This document shows, one piece after another, positions 1 through 10,648 of a DNA stretch of 64,000 nucleotides. Below the pieces are notes generated by a model. The model saw nothing but the letters and a program-made list of their open reading frames with translations. It searched no databases and was not told the origin of the DNA. A program made the position numbers and the translations under genes. This stretch comes from Bog-756 sp963837805 (lineage in GTDB: Bacteria; Actinomycetota; Acidimicrobiia; Acidimicrobiales; RAAP-2), in the NCBI GenBank assembly GCA_963837805.1, contig CAWIOU010000033.1:1-64000 (forward strand), written 5' to 3'. Position 1 is the stretch's first letter, and every line of letters begins with the position of its first letter.

Positions 1-105
1 CCAGGTCCTTTCCGAGGACTTTCCTGGTAGTGGCGTTTCGATCCCCTCAGGCTCCCTCACGATCCCTCTCCTTCCCTCTCGATAAGGTCACGTAAGGTCA
101 CGCCC
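1..105. repeat. Direct repeat 1, left copy
   Basis: These 105 bp recur at 7056-7160 in the same orientation with only a few mismatches; weaker similarity continues to about 190 (matching about 7245). The block opens with an imperfect inverted repeat around CCAGGTCC and AGGACTTTCCTGG. It marks the left limit of a 7.05-kb segment. The window starts exactly in the repeat, so its upstream neighbour cannot be seen. Confidence 0.85.
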
Positions 106-230
106 GAACGGACTTGGGGCGTGACCACGGATCGGGGGTTAGGTCTGATCGGCAGGGCTCTCATGACGCGGCGAATGGCGCCTGGTTCCCTGCGGTCCAA
201 GCGCTCGCACGGCTGAAAAACTTGTCCCGC

Positions 231-3086
231 TCACCGATCGTGGAGTGCACGGGGGAGGCCTCGGCGTGAGGTGATCTGAAGTTTGAGGTAGGCATTGGAG
301 AGGTGCATCTCAACGCTTCGCAGGGTTACGAACAACGCTTGGGCGATCTCCTTGTTGGTCATTCCTTCGGCGGCCATCTCTGCCGCGCGGTGTTCGCTGG
401 GCGTCAGGGCTTCTATCCCGGTCAACGCTACGCGTCGTGGCCGTGCGCCGGCGAGGATCGACTGCGCGTGGGCGGTCTCGAGAAGAGCTGTGGCTCCGCA
501 CTGCTGGGCGAGGTCCATGCCCTCTGCCAGCCGCTGGCGGGCCTCTCGGATTCGTCTCTGGCGTCGTAGGGCAGACCCGAGCTCGACGTGGGCCCGGCGA
601 GCTCCAGTCGATCCTGGCTCTGCCTGAGGGGTTCTACAGCTGCTTCCAGATACTCGATGCCTTGATCCCCGGTGTCCAGGCTCCCGAGGATGCGCATGGC
701 GACGCCGATCGGTCTGGGCGCTGCGAATCGTTGGGCCAGCACGAGTTCTTCTTCGGCGAGCCCGTGTGCGGTTTCTGTTTCGCCGAGCGCTTGGTGTGCG
801 AGCGCCGCCGCGGAGCGCCACGGTACCGGACGACCGTGCCGGGGATTTTCATGGCTTGCTCCCAGCGAGCGACGGCGAGCAACTCGTCCAGCGCCGCCTG
901 CGGGTCGCCCCTCGCCATGTGGAGCTTGGCGCGGCTCTCGCGAAGGACCTGGCTGGTGGTCAGCTCGGGATCGTAGGTTCCTTCCAGCCGGTCGAGCACC
1001 GCCTGGGCGCGCTCGAGGTCGCCGCGCTCGACCAGCACTGAGACCATGGTCGCGGCGGCGATGTGTACCGCGATGCCCCAACCGATCTCGGGAGCGAGCT
1101 CGAGGCAGGTGTCTGCGGCGGCCTCGGCGGGACCAAGCTCCCCCACCCGGTGTCGGGCGAGGGAGGTGAAGGCTGACGCCAGGGCGAGGCCGAACGGAGT
1201 GCCCCGGGCCTGGGTCTGAGCGACGGCTTGGCGGAGCGTCGGCTCCACGACGTTGAGGTGGCCGGCGTAGATCAGCACCCACAGCAGCGGGTAGAACACC
1301 GGCTGGTCCTTCTCGATCTGCTCCCGGAGCAGGACGCCGCCAGCCAGCGTGTGCTCCGCAATCCTGGCGGCTTGGGTTGCCGGGCCACCGGTTATCACGG
1401 TGTCGGTCGCAGCGGGCACGAGGAGGACGGGGGCGATCTCATCGGGCAGCGTCGCGGCCCGCAGGCGAACCTCGCGCAGCCGCTCAGCGACGCGGGCTCG
1501 GCCTGGTGGCGGTGGCCCCGGACTGCAGCAGCAGGGCCTCGATGTGAGCAGCCACGTCGGCCTCTGGGGCGCTCTCGAGGGCCCGCTCGCAGACGAGCAT
1601 CGACTCGTCCATCCTGCGGGCGTCAAAGTGAAGCGCGGCGCCCAGAGCGAGGCCCGCGGCCGCCCGCACTTGAGGCTCACTGGTCAGCTCGAAGCCCTCT
1701 CTCATCAGCTCGAGCCCATGGGGGTCTCCGGCTCGGGAGGCGGCCGATCCCAGCTCGAACAGCAATCCCGGGCGCTCGTCGACAGATGGCGGCTCGGCCA
1801 GGGCGCGCCGCAGGTAGCGGGCCGCGGCCTCCGGCGCCCCGCGGGAGAGCGCCATGCCAGCTGCATCTCGGAGGGTGGCGACCCTGGCCGGGTCCCCCGC
1901 TGGATCGCAGGACAGAAGATGCAGCCCGATCGACTCGGGCTCGGCTCCTCGGTCGGCGAGCAGGCGGGCGGCCCGGGCGTGTAGCTCGGATCGGTCGCCG
2001 GTGGAGGTGTCCTCGTAGATCGCCGTTCGGACGATCGGGTGGACGAACCGCAGCGGCTCGCCCGGTTCCATGACCCCGGCTTGGCTCAGGGCGCCGGTTG
2101 TCGCCCGGGTCTGGGCGAGATCGAGCCCGGCGAGCTCTGCCGCCTCTGCGATCTCGGCCTGCACGCCCAGCACTGCCACCGCCCGCACCAGCGCCGGCTG
2201 CTTGTGGGCCGATGCGGCCGACGCGGAGTAGCACGGCACGCGCGTTCCGCTCCGGCCCCAGACGGCTGACCGCGGGCGGACTGATCTCACCAAAATGGCC
2301 CGAGGTGTGCCGAAGCTCCTCGAGCAGTTCGGTGAGTAGGAACGGGTTCCCGCCGGTCGCCTGGTGGCAGGCGGCGAAGAGCATCGGCCCGGCGCCGTGG
2401 CCGAACGCTTCGCGCACCACCTGGCCGACCCCGGCCTCGCTGAGCGGGCTGGGGCGGATGATCGGCGGCCGGGCCTCCAAGGCCAGCGAGTCGAGGACCT
2501 GGGGTTGTTTTGGCCTCGCCGGTCCGGTTGGCGATGGCGATCGCGACGCCAACCCCGTCGAGGCGTCGAGCCAGGTAGGTCAAGAACCGCAGGGATGGTT
2601 CGTCCGCCCACTGGACGTCATCGACCGCTAGCAGCAGCGGGGACGCCTCGGCGAGATTGGCCACCAGCCAGTAGAGCCCATGGAGCAGAGCCTGGGCGTG
2701 GTCGGCAGGCAGGTCCTGCTCAGTGGTGGGCTGCCAAAGACCGGCTCGGCCAGCCGGGCGGCGCCCGAGAGGAGTTCGGCCCGCTCGCCGGCTCCGGTCC
2801 TTGCCAGGGTGGACTCGAGCAGCTGGCGTACGATCCCGAACCCAAAGTTCCGCTCCAGTTCACCACCACGCGCTGCCAGCACGGTCATCTCCGACAGGCC
2901 GGCGCGCCGACGGACCTCCTCGAGCAGACACGTCTTTCCGATCCCCGCCGGCCCCTCGATCAGCGACAGCCTCCCTCGCCCCGTGCACGCGTCCCGCAGC
3001 AGCCCCTCAAGCTCGGCGAGCTCCTGTTCACGCTCGAGCAGGACCGGGGGCCTTCGGTCAGGCTGAGAAAACTCTTCGGTTAACAC
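231..3086 (-). pseudogene. LAL-family LuxR regulator with AAA ATPase domain, multiply frameshifted
   Basis: Pieces of one large ATP-binding regulator of the LuxR type lie in order but in changing frames. The N-terminal piece (2628-3086) has a Walker A motif GPAGIGKT; the next (2287-2664) has the Walker B strand LLLAVDDVQWAD; TPR-like helices follow (about 700-2250); the C-terminal piece (231-about 500) is a LuxR-type helix-turn-helix beginning LTPSEHRAAEMAAEGMTNKE. At least five frame changes (near 2720, 2520, 2250, 1500, 830 and 650) break it. Restored, it would be about 950 residues, normal for the family, whose members activate nearby operons in response to ligands. It diverges from the hemerythrin/MFS genes. 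Decay or assembly indels could both explain it. Confidence 0.8.
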
Positions 3087-3168
3087 TTCGGTCGTCCCCC
3101 GTTGGCCAGGGCATCACAGAGGGCCATGCGTGACACTAATCCCTCTACCCGACGGAAAGGACTCCGAA

Positions 3169-3911
3169 ATGACCACACCCGAGACCACCGCTAACAGTTC
3201 CCTACACAGCCGTGAACACGCAAACACCCCGCCTGAGCGCCGCGATCATCGAGCAACCCCGGTGAGCACCGCCGGGTCCGGCGTCGATACCCACGAGATG
3301 GTTCTGATGCACCGCGTCCTCCGGCGCGAGGTCGGTCAGTTATCCCGACTGTTCCGCTCCGCGGCCAATGACCCGGCGCGATCCAAGATCATCGGCGCGC
3401 ACGCACGAGAGATGTTGGACTTCCTGCACACGCACCACACCGGCGAGGACTTGCTGCTCTTTCCCCTGCTCCGCGAGCGACGTGCGCTCGACCCGGAGCT
3501 GATGGACCGAATGGATGCCCAACACGTCAGGTCAACGACGCCGTCGTGGCCATCAACGCGGAGCTGCCGACGTGGACGACGAGCGCGGACGCCGCCGCGG
3601 GCGAGCGGATGGCGGCCTGCATCGACACGATGATGCCGTCGCTGATCGGTCACTGCGATGAGGAGGAGCAGAAACTGCTCCCGGTCGTCTCGGTCACACT
3701 CTCTCAGAGTGAATGGGACGCTCTCGGCAAGCATGGCATCAGCGCGATACCGGTCACGCGGCGCCTGGTGACCCTCGGATACATCACCGAGGAAACCGAT
3801 GACGCGGAGCGGCAGAAGTTCATGCAGGTCCTGCCGGCCCCGGTTCGTCTGGCCTACAAGCTGATCGGCCGCCGCCAGTTCACCCACGAGACCACCGCTA
3901 TCCGCGGCTGA
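3169..3911 (+). pseudogene. Hemerythrin-like HHE domain protein, one frameshift
   Basis: The first part, from the ATG at 3169 (preceded by AAAGGA), has HEMVLMHRVLRREVGQL and HTHHTGEDLLLFPLL, the His/Glu pattern of a hemerythrin-like cation-binding four-helix bundle. The second part (about 3528-3911) continues with HCDEEEQKLLPVV, a further metal-ligand helix. The parts join after a single missing base near 3528; restoring it gives 248 codons, a normal length. Such proteins bind a di-iron centre and are linked to oxygen, nitric oxide or redox handling. The gene is head-to-head with the LuxR-type regulator. Confidence 0.75.
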
Positions 3912-4047
3912 CCCATCTCGCGACTCGACACCACAGCCCGAGCGTTCGCTCGGACTGTGGTGTCGATCACCTTCAACGCTGCCGGTGCATCAGGGCCCCC
4001 GCAACCGCCTACGCACCCTCAACGTGCCAACCGACAAGGAGATTCAG

Positions 4048-5614
4048 ATGACATTGTCGCATCCGGGCGAGACGTTCCCCAACCTCGCCGTCACCCCAAT
4101 CGGCGGGGCCGCCCAGACGTCCCCCCTCTACACCCCCCGCGAAGAACCTCGCCCTGCTCCTGCTCGCGATGACGCAGTTCGTGATCGTGATCGACGCCTC
4201 GATTGTGAACGTCGCGCTGCCGTCAATCGGGCGGGCGCTGAACATCTCGCGCACGGACCTCTCGTGGGTCGTGAACGCTTACGTGCTGACCTTCGGCGGC
4301 TTCTTACTTCTGGGCGGCCGGATGGCCGACCTGCTCGGGCGCCGGCGCATGTTCATGGTTGGGCTCGTGCTGTTCACGCTCGCCTCGCTCGCCGGCGGAC
4401 TGGCGCAATCGGAGGCATGGCTGATCGCCGCCCGCGCCGCGCAGGGCCTCGGAGCCGCGATCGTTTCGCCCGCCGCGCTGTCGATCATCACCACCACTTT
4501 CTCCGAGGGTGCTGAGCGCAACCGCGCGCTCGGCATCTGGGGCGCCGTGGCTGGCGCTGGGGGCGCGGCCGGGGTGTTGCTCGGCGGCATCCTCACCAGT
4601 GGACTGAGCTGGCGATGGGTCCTGTTCGTCAACGTCCCGATCGGCCTGGCGGCGGCAGCGCTCGCGCCCCGGACGCTGGTCGAGAGCCGCGCCGACGATG
4701 GCACCAACACCTTCGACATACCAGGTGCGGTCACCGTCACCGCGGGCCTATCGCTCCTTGTCTACGCGATCGTCAACGCCGTTAACGTGGGGTGGAGATC
4801 GTCGGAGACGCTGCTGCTGATCGCCAGTGCGATCGTCCTGCTGATCGCCTTCCTGCTGATCGAGTCCCGCCAGCGCCAGCCGCTCATGCCGTTCTCGATC
4901 TTCCGCCTGCGGACCCTACGGGGCGCGGACATCGTCGGCCTGCTGCTCGGCATGTCGCTGTTCTCGATGTTCTTCTTCATCTCCCTGTACCTCCAGGAAG
5001 TCCTGCACTACTCGCCGATCAAGACAGGAATCGCGTACCTGCCGCTTGCGGTCGGAATCATCATCTCGGCCGGGCTCGCGTCCCAGGTGGTCACGCGGAT
5101 CGGGTTCAGGCCGACGCTGATCGCCGGGCTGCTGCTCGTCGCCGGCGGCCTGGTCTGGTTCTCGCGAGTGCCCGCACCGGGAGGCTCATACGTTGCTGAC
5201 GTCCTCGGCCCGTCGCTGCTGGCGGCCGCGGGGTTCGGGTTCGCCTTCGTTTCCGTGACAATCGCCGCGGTCACGGGGACCAGGCCGCATGAGGCGGGGC
5301 TGGCATCGGGTCTGATCAACACCGCGCAGCAGATCGGCGGCGCGCTCGGACTGGCGATCCTCGCGTCGATCGCCAACAGCCGCACCCAGAGCCTCTTCCA
5401 CTCTGGAGTCCACAACTCCTCCGTTGCCCTGACCAAGGGGTTCGACCAGGCGTTCTTGGTGGGCGCCGGCTTCGCCGTCGCCGGTGCGATCCTGGCCTTC
5501 GTGCTGATCTCCTCGCGGGACAGCCGCGGGCACTCGTTGGCCGCTCGCAGCGGCGACCCCACTCCTGCCGCTGCCGTCGGCGGCGACCCCATTCCTGCGG
5601 CTGCCGTTGGCTGA
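4048..5614 (+). pseudogene. MFS drug exporter, EmrB/QacA (DHA2) type, N-terminal frameshift
   Basis: From the ATG at 4048 (AAGGAG eight bases upstream) about 30 soluble residues are read, then one extra base near 4140 breaks the frame. The rest (from 4169) is intact: VIVIDASIVNVALPSIGRAL is the typical first helix of DHA2 exporters, followed by GGRMADLLGRRRMF (motif A, loop 2-3) and RAAQGLGAAIVSPAAL (motif B region). About fourteen hydrophobic helices fit a proton-driven multidrug antiporter in the cytoplasmic membrane. The C-terminal tail has a short repeated segment (GGDPTPAAAV/GGDPIPAAAV). Translation from the internal ATG at 4169 would remove part of helix 1. Confidence 0.85.
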
Positions 5615-5764
5615 CGCACCGCGCCTCATCCTCCGAGCGGGCTACCAACGCCACAGCCACGCTCGCCGCGGCGGACCCGCACGCTGAGCGATCCCACGGC
5701 GTACCCGCCGCGGGTCACCGACAACCTTCACTCACACCGCATTGCCCTATCGAAAGGAAACCCC

Positions 5765-6634
5765 ATGTCCACTGTCATCACCGGCGCTTCAGGTCACCTT
5801 GGCGGGCTCGTCGTCGACCAACTCCTCGCTACCGGAACGCCGCCGGCGCAGATCGTGGCCACCGGCCGAGACATTGACAAACTCACCGACCTCGCACAGA
5901 ACGGGGTCACGGTGCGGCGCGCGGACTTCGCCGACCCGAGCACGCTCGAGGACGCCTTCGCGGGCGCCGACGTGATGCTGCTGGTCTCGACGACGACAGT
6001 CGGGGATCGATTCGACAACGCCCGCAAGGCCATCGACGCGGCGGCCAGAGCGGGTGTGCCCCAGATCGTATACACCAGTATCGTCAACGCCTCGACCGCA
6101 CAAATGACGCTCGCTCGCGAACATCGCCGCACCGAGAACTACCTCCGTGACAGCGGATCGGCGTTCGTCATCCTGCGCAACGGATGGTACTTGGAAAACT
6201 ACACCGACCAGCTCCCGATGATCACCCAATACCACGCATTGTTGGGCAGCGCGCACGACGGTCTCGTCAGCGCGGCCAGCCGACGCGACTATGCGGCCGC
6301 CGCCGCCGCGGTGCTGACGCACGACGGGCACCTCGGAGCGACCTACGAGCTCGGCGGAACGCCATTCACCCTGACCGAACTCGCCGCCACGATCAGCGAC
6401 GTCCTCGGCACCCACATCGCCTACCAGGACATGTCGGTCGCTGACTACACCAGCGCCTTGACCGCTGCGGGGCTGCCCCCAGAGATGGCCGCCGCCGTCG
6501 CCGACGCCGATGCCGGCCTGGCTCGCGGAGAGTTGTTTACCGCAAGCGAGGACCTGGTGAAGCTCATCGGCCGGCCGGCAACCACAGCGCACGAAGCCGT
6601 CCAGAACGCTGCCGCCACCATCGGTAGTTCGTGA
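5765..6634 (+). CDS. NmrA-like NAD(P)-binding reductase
   Basis: The protein has 289 residues. Its N-terminus STVITGASGHLGGLV is a Rossmann motif (GxxGxxG) of atypical short-chain dehydrogenases; RNGWYLENY and the Thr-Glu-Leu C-terminal region match NmrA/SDR_a5 proteins of the quinone oxidoreductase-2 (QorB) type. These use NAD(P)H or act as redox sensors. The start has AAAGGAAA five bases upstream. The gene is intact, unlike its upstream neighbours. The location after an exporter and a regulator suggests a xenobiotic or redox response unit; the substrate is unknown. Confidence 0.85.
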   Translation: MSTVITGASGHLGGLVVDQLLATGTPPAQIVATGRDIDKLTDLAQNGVTVRRADFADPSTLEDAFAGADVMLLVSTTTVGDRFDNARKAIDAAARAGVPQIVYTSIVNASTAQMTLAREHRRTENYLRDSGSAFVILRNGWYLENYTDQLPMITQYHALLGSAHDGLVSAASRRDYAAAAAAVLTHDGHLGATYELGGTPFTLTELAATISDVLGTHIAYQDMSVADYTSALTAAGLPPEMAAAVADADAGLARGELFTASEDLVKLIGRPATTAHEAVQNAAATIGSS

Positions 6635-6991
6635 CACCGCCACGCCACCGAGGCGCCACCACCGAGCCGACCAGCGTTGGAAGGTGAGGACGCGCGGACG
6701 GTGTGACGTTCACTCGTTAACAGGTGCCCAACGCGACAGGGTTCCCGTGCCCGTCCGCCGCCGACCGGGAACGCAATCCTCACCCGCACGGCCGTGCGTG
6801 GTCGGTCGGCGCCGTTCGAACCGTCGTCATGAATCCGAAGTAGAGCGGCGCAGAGCATCTACGGGCGCTACCGCAAGGTGGAACGCCCCTTCGTGTCAGT
6901 TTGTGAAATCAAGGCCTCAGCCACGACCTTTACAAATCCATCGTAGCGCTCCTCGTTGGAAAACCACCCCTGACCAGGGATTTCGGACCGG

Positions 6992-7033
6992 TGGAGGTGA
7001 AGGGATTCGAACCCTCGGCCTCTGCGTTGCGAA
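6992..7033 (-). pseudogene. 3' half of tRNA-Ala(CGC)
   Basis: Read on the minus strand this has a 7-nt loop with anticodon CGC, the 3' anticodon stem CGCAG, a T-arm (GAGGG, TTCGAAT, CCCTT), the acceptor strand CACCTCC and discriminator A. The 5' half is absent: the bases upstream do not pair with the anticodon stem. A tRNA broken exactly in the anticodon loop is what a tyrosine-recombinase attachment site leaves. The complete gene is expected elsewhere, perhaps just left of this window. Confidence 0.75.
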
Positions 7034-7055
7034 TGTCTGGTTCTCGGCGTTATGA

Positions 7056-7160
7056 CCAGGTCCTTTCCGAGGACTTTCCTGGTAGCGGCGTTTCGATCCC
7101 CTCAGGTTCCCTCACGATCCCTCTCCTTCCCTCTCGGTAAAGACACGTAAAGACACGCCC
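7056..7160. repeat. Direct repeat 1, right copy
   Basis: This is the second copy of the 105-bp repeat at 1-105, same orientation, about ten mismatches, starting 22 bp after the tRNA-Ala half. The TGACCAGG at its left edge resembles TGACCAGGACTTTT beside the tRNA-Arg halves at 19,619 and 29,747, hinting at related recombination sites. Confidence 0.85.
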
Positions 7161-7561
7161 GGGGCAGGCTCTTGGCCGGCCCGTTCGCGAATCGGTACTC
7201 ATCGCCGATCGGCAGGTTCTCGCAACGCGAGTCCAATGGCGCGGCGTCCCTTTTGTCGACGATCACGTTCCTCGGCCAGCCAGCGGACATCATCGGCCCT
7301 GAAGCGGCGATGCTCGTCGCAGTCGCCTGACCAGAGGACGGAACGCCGATGTTCTGTCCGCCGAGGAGCGCTGGATCGGCCTGTTGCTTGCAACTGTGCC
7401 CTGCCGGGGAACGGCCCGATCTGGACACCCTCGCAATGGCGCGACCCTGCCCTGGCACGACGGGGGCACGCCCCCACTCGCTCGGTCCGCCTCAAAGTGG
7501 GGCACCTCGAACCGCTGCCCAGATGCATCACTCGTCCGGCGTTCACTCAGGCCCGGGGTCT

Positions 7562-8305
7562 CTACCCGACTTGAGCGGGGGCGCCAACCGATCTCTCGCT
7601 CCTGAGCGAGACGATGCTGCTGATCAGGACGAAGACGAGGAGCAGCACGAACCCGATCAGGTCGAGAACCAGACCAAACGATGCGATCACGCCGCCGAGG
7701 CCGAAGGCCTGCAGAAAGAGCAGTGGCGCGGCGAGGATCGAGACCCACCCAAGCCACCGTGGCAAGACTCCACTCCTGAACACGAGCACCCCAGCAGCGA
7801 ACGCGAAGAGACTGCCGAAGACGTCCGCGACGCTGTCCACGGCGTAGGTCAACAGGTACAGCGTGTAGGAGACACTGTGGTCGTGTTGCGCACCGAACAC
7901 TGCGAGCTTCCCGTCGAGCACGCCGTAGATCCCGATGTCGCTGAACGCGTGAAGGGCGACAAACAGCATGCCACCGACCAGCATCAAGGAGCCCAGGGCA
8001 CGCGATCCCTCGGCATCGGTGTGCAGGAAACGGTCGTACAGCTTCCACAGGTAGATCGGAAACATGACGGCGTAGACGACGCAGAAGCCCTCGACCACCA
8101 CCAGCCGGTTCTTGTGATCGGCGAGCGTGTTAGCGATCTTCGCGGCCGAGTCGTTCTGGTTGATGCCGACCCCGAGCCCGATCGCGGACTCCACCAGGAC
8201 GACAAGAACGAAGAGGATCCCTGCCAGCCAGGCATACCGCTCCCAGCCAGGTGCGGCCCGCGTGGTCGCCTGTGAGGTCCCTGCATCAACGATGTTGGTA
8301 GCCAT
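7562..8305 (-). CDS. DUF4386-like integral membrane protein
   Basis: The protein has 247 residues. ATG at 8305 is chosen because AGGAAGGA precedes it by seven bases; an open frame continues upstream but only as a shadow of the next gene. Six or so hydrophobic helices are visible, with a conserved-looking segment HAFSDIGIYGVLDGKLA and the final helices LGWVSILAAPLLF and GLVLDLIGFVLLLVFVL. The pattern fits the DUF4386 group of actinobacterial membrane proteins, whose function is unknown. It lies 50 bp downstream of the hydrolase gene on the same strand, so they are probably co-transcribed. Confidence 0.65.
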   Translation of the reverse strand: MATNIVDAGTSQATTRAAPGWERYAWLAGILFVLVVLVESAIGLGVGINQNDSAAKIANTLADHKNRLVVVEGFCVVYAVMFPIYLWKLYDRFLHTDAEGSRALGSLMLVGGMLFVALHAFSDIGIYGVLDGKLAVFGAQHDHSVSYTLYLLTYAVDSVADVFGSLFAFAAGVLVFRSGVLPRWLGWVSILAAPLLFLQAFGLGGVIASFGLVLDLIGFVLLLVFVLISSIVSLRSERSVGAPAQVG

Positions 8306-8355
8306 GACGTCGTCCTTCCTTGGCGGCGATAAGTGCAAAGGTACCGATCGGGCGA

Positions 8356-10485
8356 TTAGTGCAGGGCCGGCTCCAGGTGCTCCGTCTCTAGGTGCTCCGT
8401 CTCCGACAGATCCACCATCGGAGCGGCCGTTCCCCGGGAGGCGGCCCGCTCGGTCCAGATGTCGAGCGCGAGCAGGCTCAGGTTCGACAGGACCGCCGCA
8501 CCGATGATCGTCGTGATCAACGCGATGCCCCCGCTGGTCACGTTGAAACCGAATACGGCTCCGACCACCGCACCGACACCCGCGGCACCGATGCCCTTGG
8601 CTCGCATCGCCTTCGGCGTGTCGCTGCGGACCCAGCCGGCGTAGACCCCGAGCCAGATCGGCACCGCGATCGAGACCACTGCCAGCAGCTGGTCGTCGAG
8701 CGGCCCGCTCGGCCAGAGCCAGAACCGCAGTACCAACAGTGCGCCGAGGCACCATCCGCCGAGTCCGAACACGATCGGACCGGCCGAACGGATCCATGCG
8801 CCCGTCTTGCGGCCGGTACCGCCTCGGCGGCGGATCCGGATCGCCAACACCACGAGCCAGATCACTGCCAACAAGGCGAAGCCGATCATTGTCGCAAGGA
8901 TGTTCTTGGCAATCGCTGCCTGCGTGTCCGGTGTGGCGAAGCTGACCTCGTTCGGGGTGTAGCGGGACGTGTCGACCTGGCCGGTGGCGTAGAACGTGGT
9001 CAGCAGCTGCGTGCTGGCGCTCGGCTCGTAGGCATCGAAGTCGTCCACGTGCCCGAGCCCGGACAAGATGACCTGATGCCCGTTGGAAAGGTGCGGCAGC
9101 AGCTCCTTCGTGGCGTTCTGGGCCGGCGTCTCGAAGTCGAGCGTCCCGCCGATGAGCAGCGTCGGGACGCTCGAGTTCTGCACGCTGGTGTACTGGTTCT
9201 CGCCCGGGTTGGCCGGCCAGGCGTGCACAAGGCCTCCTGCCCCCCACAAGAACTCCCCGAGGGGATTGCCGATGATCGAGCCCCGGTCCGCGCCGGAGCT
9301 GAAGTAGCGCTCGACGGGGTGCGCGTCGGCCATCCCGATGCTTGCAAACTCGCCCCAGACGAACGACTGGGGAAGGACGAGATTGGCCATCGCCGAGAGG
9401 AACCACAGGCCGCTCGGGTCGCCCTGCGCGGCGGAGATCCACGAGTTGAGGGTCATCGGCCCCGACAGTGGCGAACCCAGTCGCCTCGGTGAGCCCGAGG
9501 AACGTCCCGACCAGGACGTTGCCCGGCTTGATCGGCAGGGAGTACCAACGAGCTCGGCATGTGTGCCGCCGTGTGCTTCACGCTCGCGGCGAGGTTGTCG
9601 GTGCGGGCGCGGCAGGCAGGCTGCTTCGCGCACAGCGCCGAGTAACGCTCGATCCCCTGATCGATCTCGGCTCCGCTGTAAATGAAGTTCCCGGGCGGGT
9701 TGACCCCGACCATCACCGAGCGGTCGACACTGTTCGGGTACCGCCACTGGTAGATCATCGCCAGACGGGTCCCGGCGCTCTCGCTCGAGCAGGTCGATGC
9801 GCTGGTAGCCGAGCGCGACGCGAGCGGCCTCGATGTCGTCGGCCTGCTCCGCCAGCGTGTAGCCGGCGAGGTCAACGCCGGATCGCTCAAGCCGCTGCGC
9901 GCACGAGGCGAAGGCCTGGGAGTACGCGCTCAGCGACGCTTTGCCGAGGTAGTCCGCGGAGTTCTGGAGCGCCGCCGTCACCTCGGGACAGTTCAGCACC
10001 GAAGAGCCGTCGACGCCGCGGTAGCCGACCATGACGACATCGTGCTGGGCGGCCAGGCGGCTCGCTTGGGGAAACGTCATGTTGGTGATGCCCGGGCCGC
10101 CGTTGAGATGGAAGATTGGCGCCAACGGGTGCGATGAGCGAGCCAGGATCCGGGTCACCGGCAGCGCGATCAGGCGCGACCGGGGGTCTGCCCGGTTCTC
10201 GGGCACGACGAGCGTTCCGCAGTCGGCGCGGTAGGCGCCTTTCTCGGTGGAATAGGTGCACGGGTGCATGGTCAGCTGGCCGGCGTGCGCCCCCTGCGGG
10301 ACCGAGACCGCGGCGTCGCCGGGTGCGAACCCGATGTACGTCAGGCCGAGCAACATGACCCCGATGACCACCAGGGCAACGATTCGTGTCCAGGTGAATG
10401 CCCTTGGTCTTTGGGCCGGCGGTACTGGTTGGTCGACTGCCACGGTCTTGCCGTAGCGCTTGGTCGGGTGGTTTTCCTCGATCAT
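8356..10485 (-). pseudogene. Membrane-anchored alpha/beta hydrolase with polytopic C-terminus, internal frameshifts
   Basis: One open frame spans the gene, but residues encoded at about 9470-9790 are out of register: the nucleophile elbow SESAGTRLAMIYQWRYP appears in a second frame and LPIKPGNVLVGTF in a third, so three indels cancel out. Read correctly, the protein has an N-terminal helix, the oxyanion segment LNGGPGITNM, the serine, the acid LIGGTLDFETP, the base LSGLGHVDDF, then four or five C-terminal membrane helices. This resembles tripeptidyl aminopeptidase-type hydrolases fused to a membrane domain. The first 16 residues (MIEENHPTKRYGKTVA) match the start of the ABC ATPase encoded at 15460, so the 5' end is a transplant. 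ATG 10485 has AAGGAAG upstream. Confidence 0.75.
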
Positions 10486-10500
10486 CGTTCTTCCTTTCGT
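10441..10500 (-). repeat. Duplicate of an ABC ATPase gene 5' end
   Basis: Here and at about 15,417-15,475 the same RBS, ATG and first 16 or so codons occur (protein MIEENHPTKRYGKTVA versus MIEANHLTKRYGKTVA). Homology stops abruptly after the codon for Val 17 or so and does not extend far upstream. The hydrolase gene therefore begins with a translation-initiation segment copied from an ABC transporter gene. Confidence 0.75.
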
Positions 10501-10648
10501 CGACCCTCGTTGTGCCATGTGGCGAACCTAAGGTGCGATCGCGAGATCGGCATCGTCGGGAGGCTGTGTTGCGGCTCCTACCATCCGACGATTTCGACTC
10601 CTACTTAGGTAGGAGGCGGGAACGGAGGGGGCGGAGTACGTTCAGCGC

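Larger units (their letters stand above)
1..7160. mobile_element. Possible integrated or recombined 7-kb segment
   Basis: The segment lies between two direct copies of a 105-bp repeat and ends beside a 3' half tRNA-Ala (6992-7033), an arrangement left by tRNA-targeting integration. Its cargo is a regulator, a hemerythrin-like protein, an MFS exporter and an NmrA-like reductase. No integrase or transposase is visible inside. The layout differs from the tRNA-Arg island further on because here the tRNA half precedes the repeat rather than following it, so a simple attL/attR reading is uncertain. Confidence 0.35.
6638..7561. other. Long intergenic stretch with tRNA remnant and repeat
   Basis: Apart from the tRNA-Ala half (6992-7033) and the second copy of direct repeat 1 (7056-7160), I see no convincing gene. 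A minus-strand reading at about 7199-7330 (ending REPADRR) has coding-like composition and may be the tail of a lost gene; the same codons recur degenerately beside the left repeat copy. A GGTTCTC motif, seen also at the tRNA-Arg island, sits at 7039-7045. Confidence 0.5.

Noticed and set aside
6684..7055. Small protein ending GEGIRTLGLCVANVWF
   Set aside because: This is the familiar false translation of a tRNA 3' half (tRNA-Ala).
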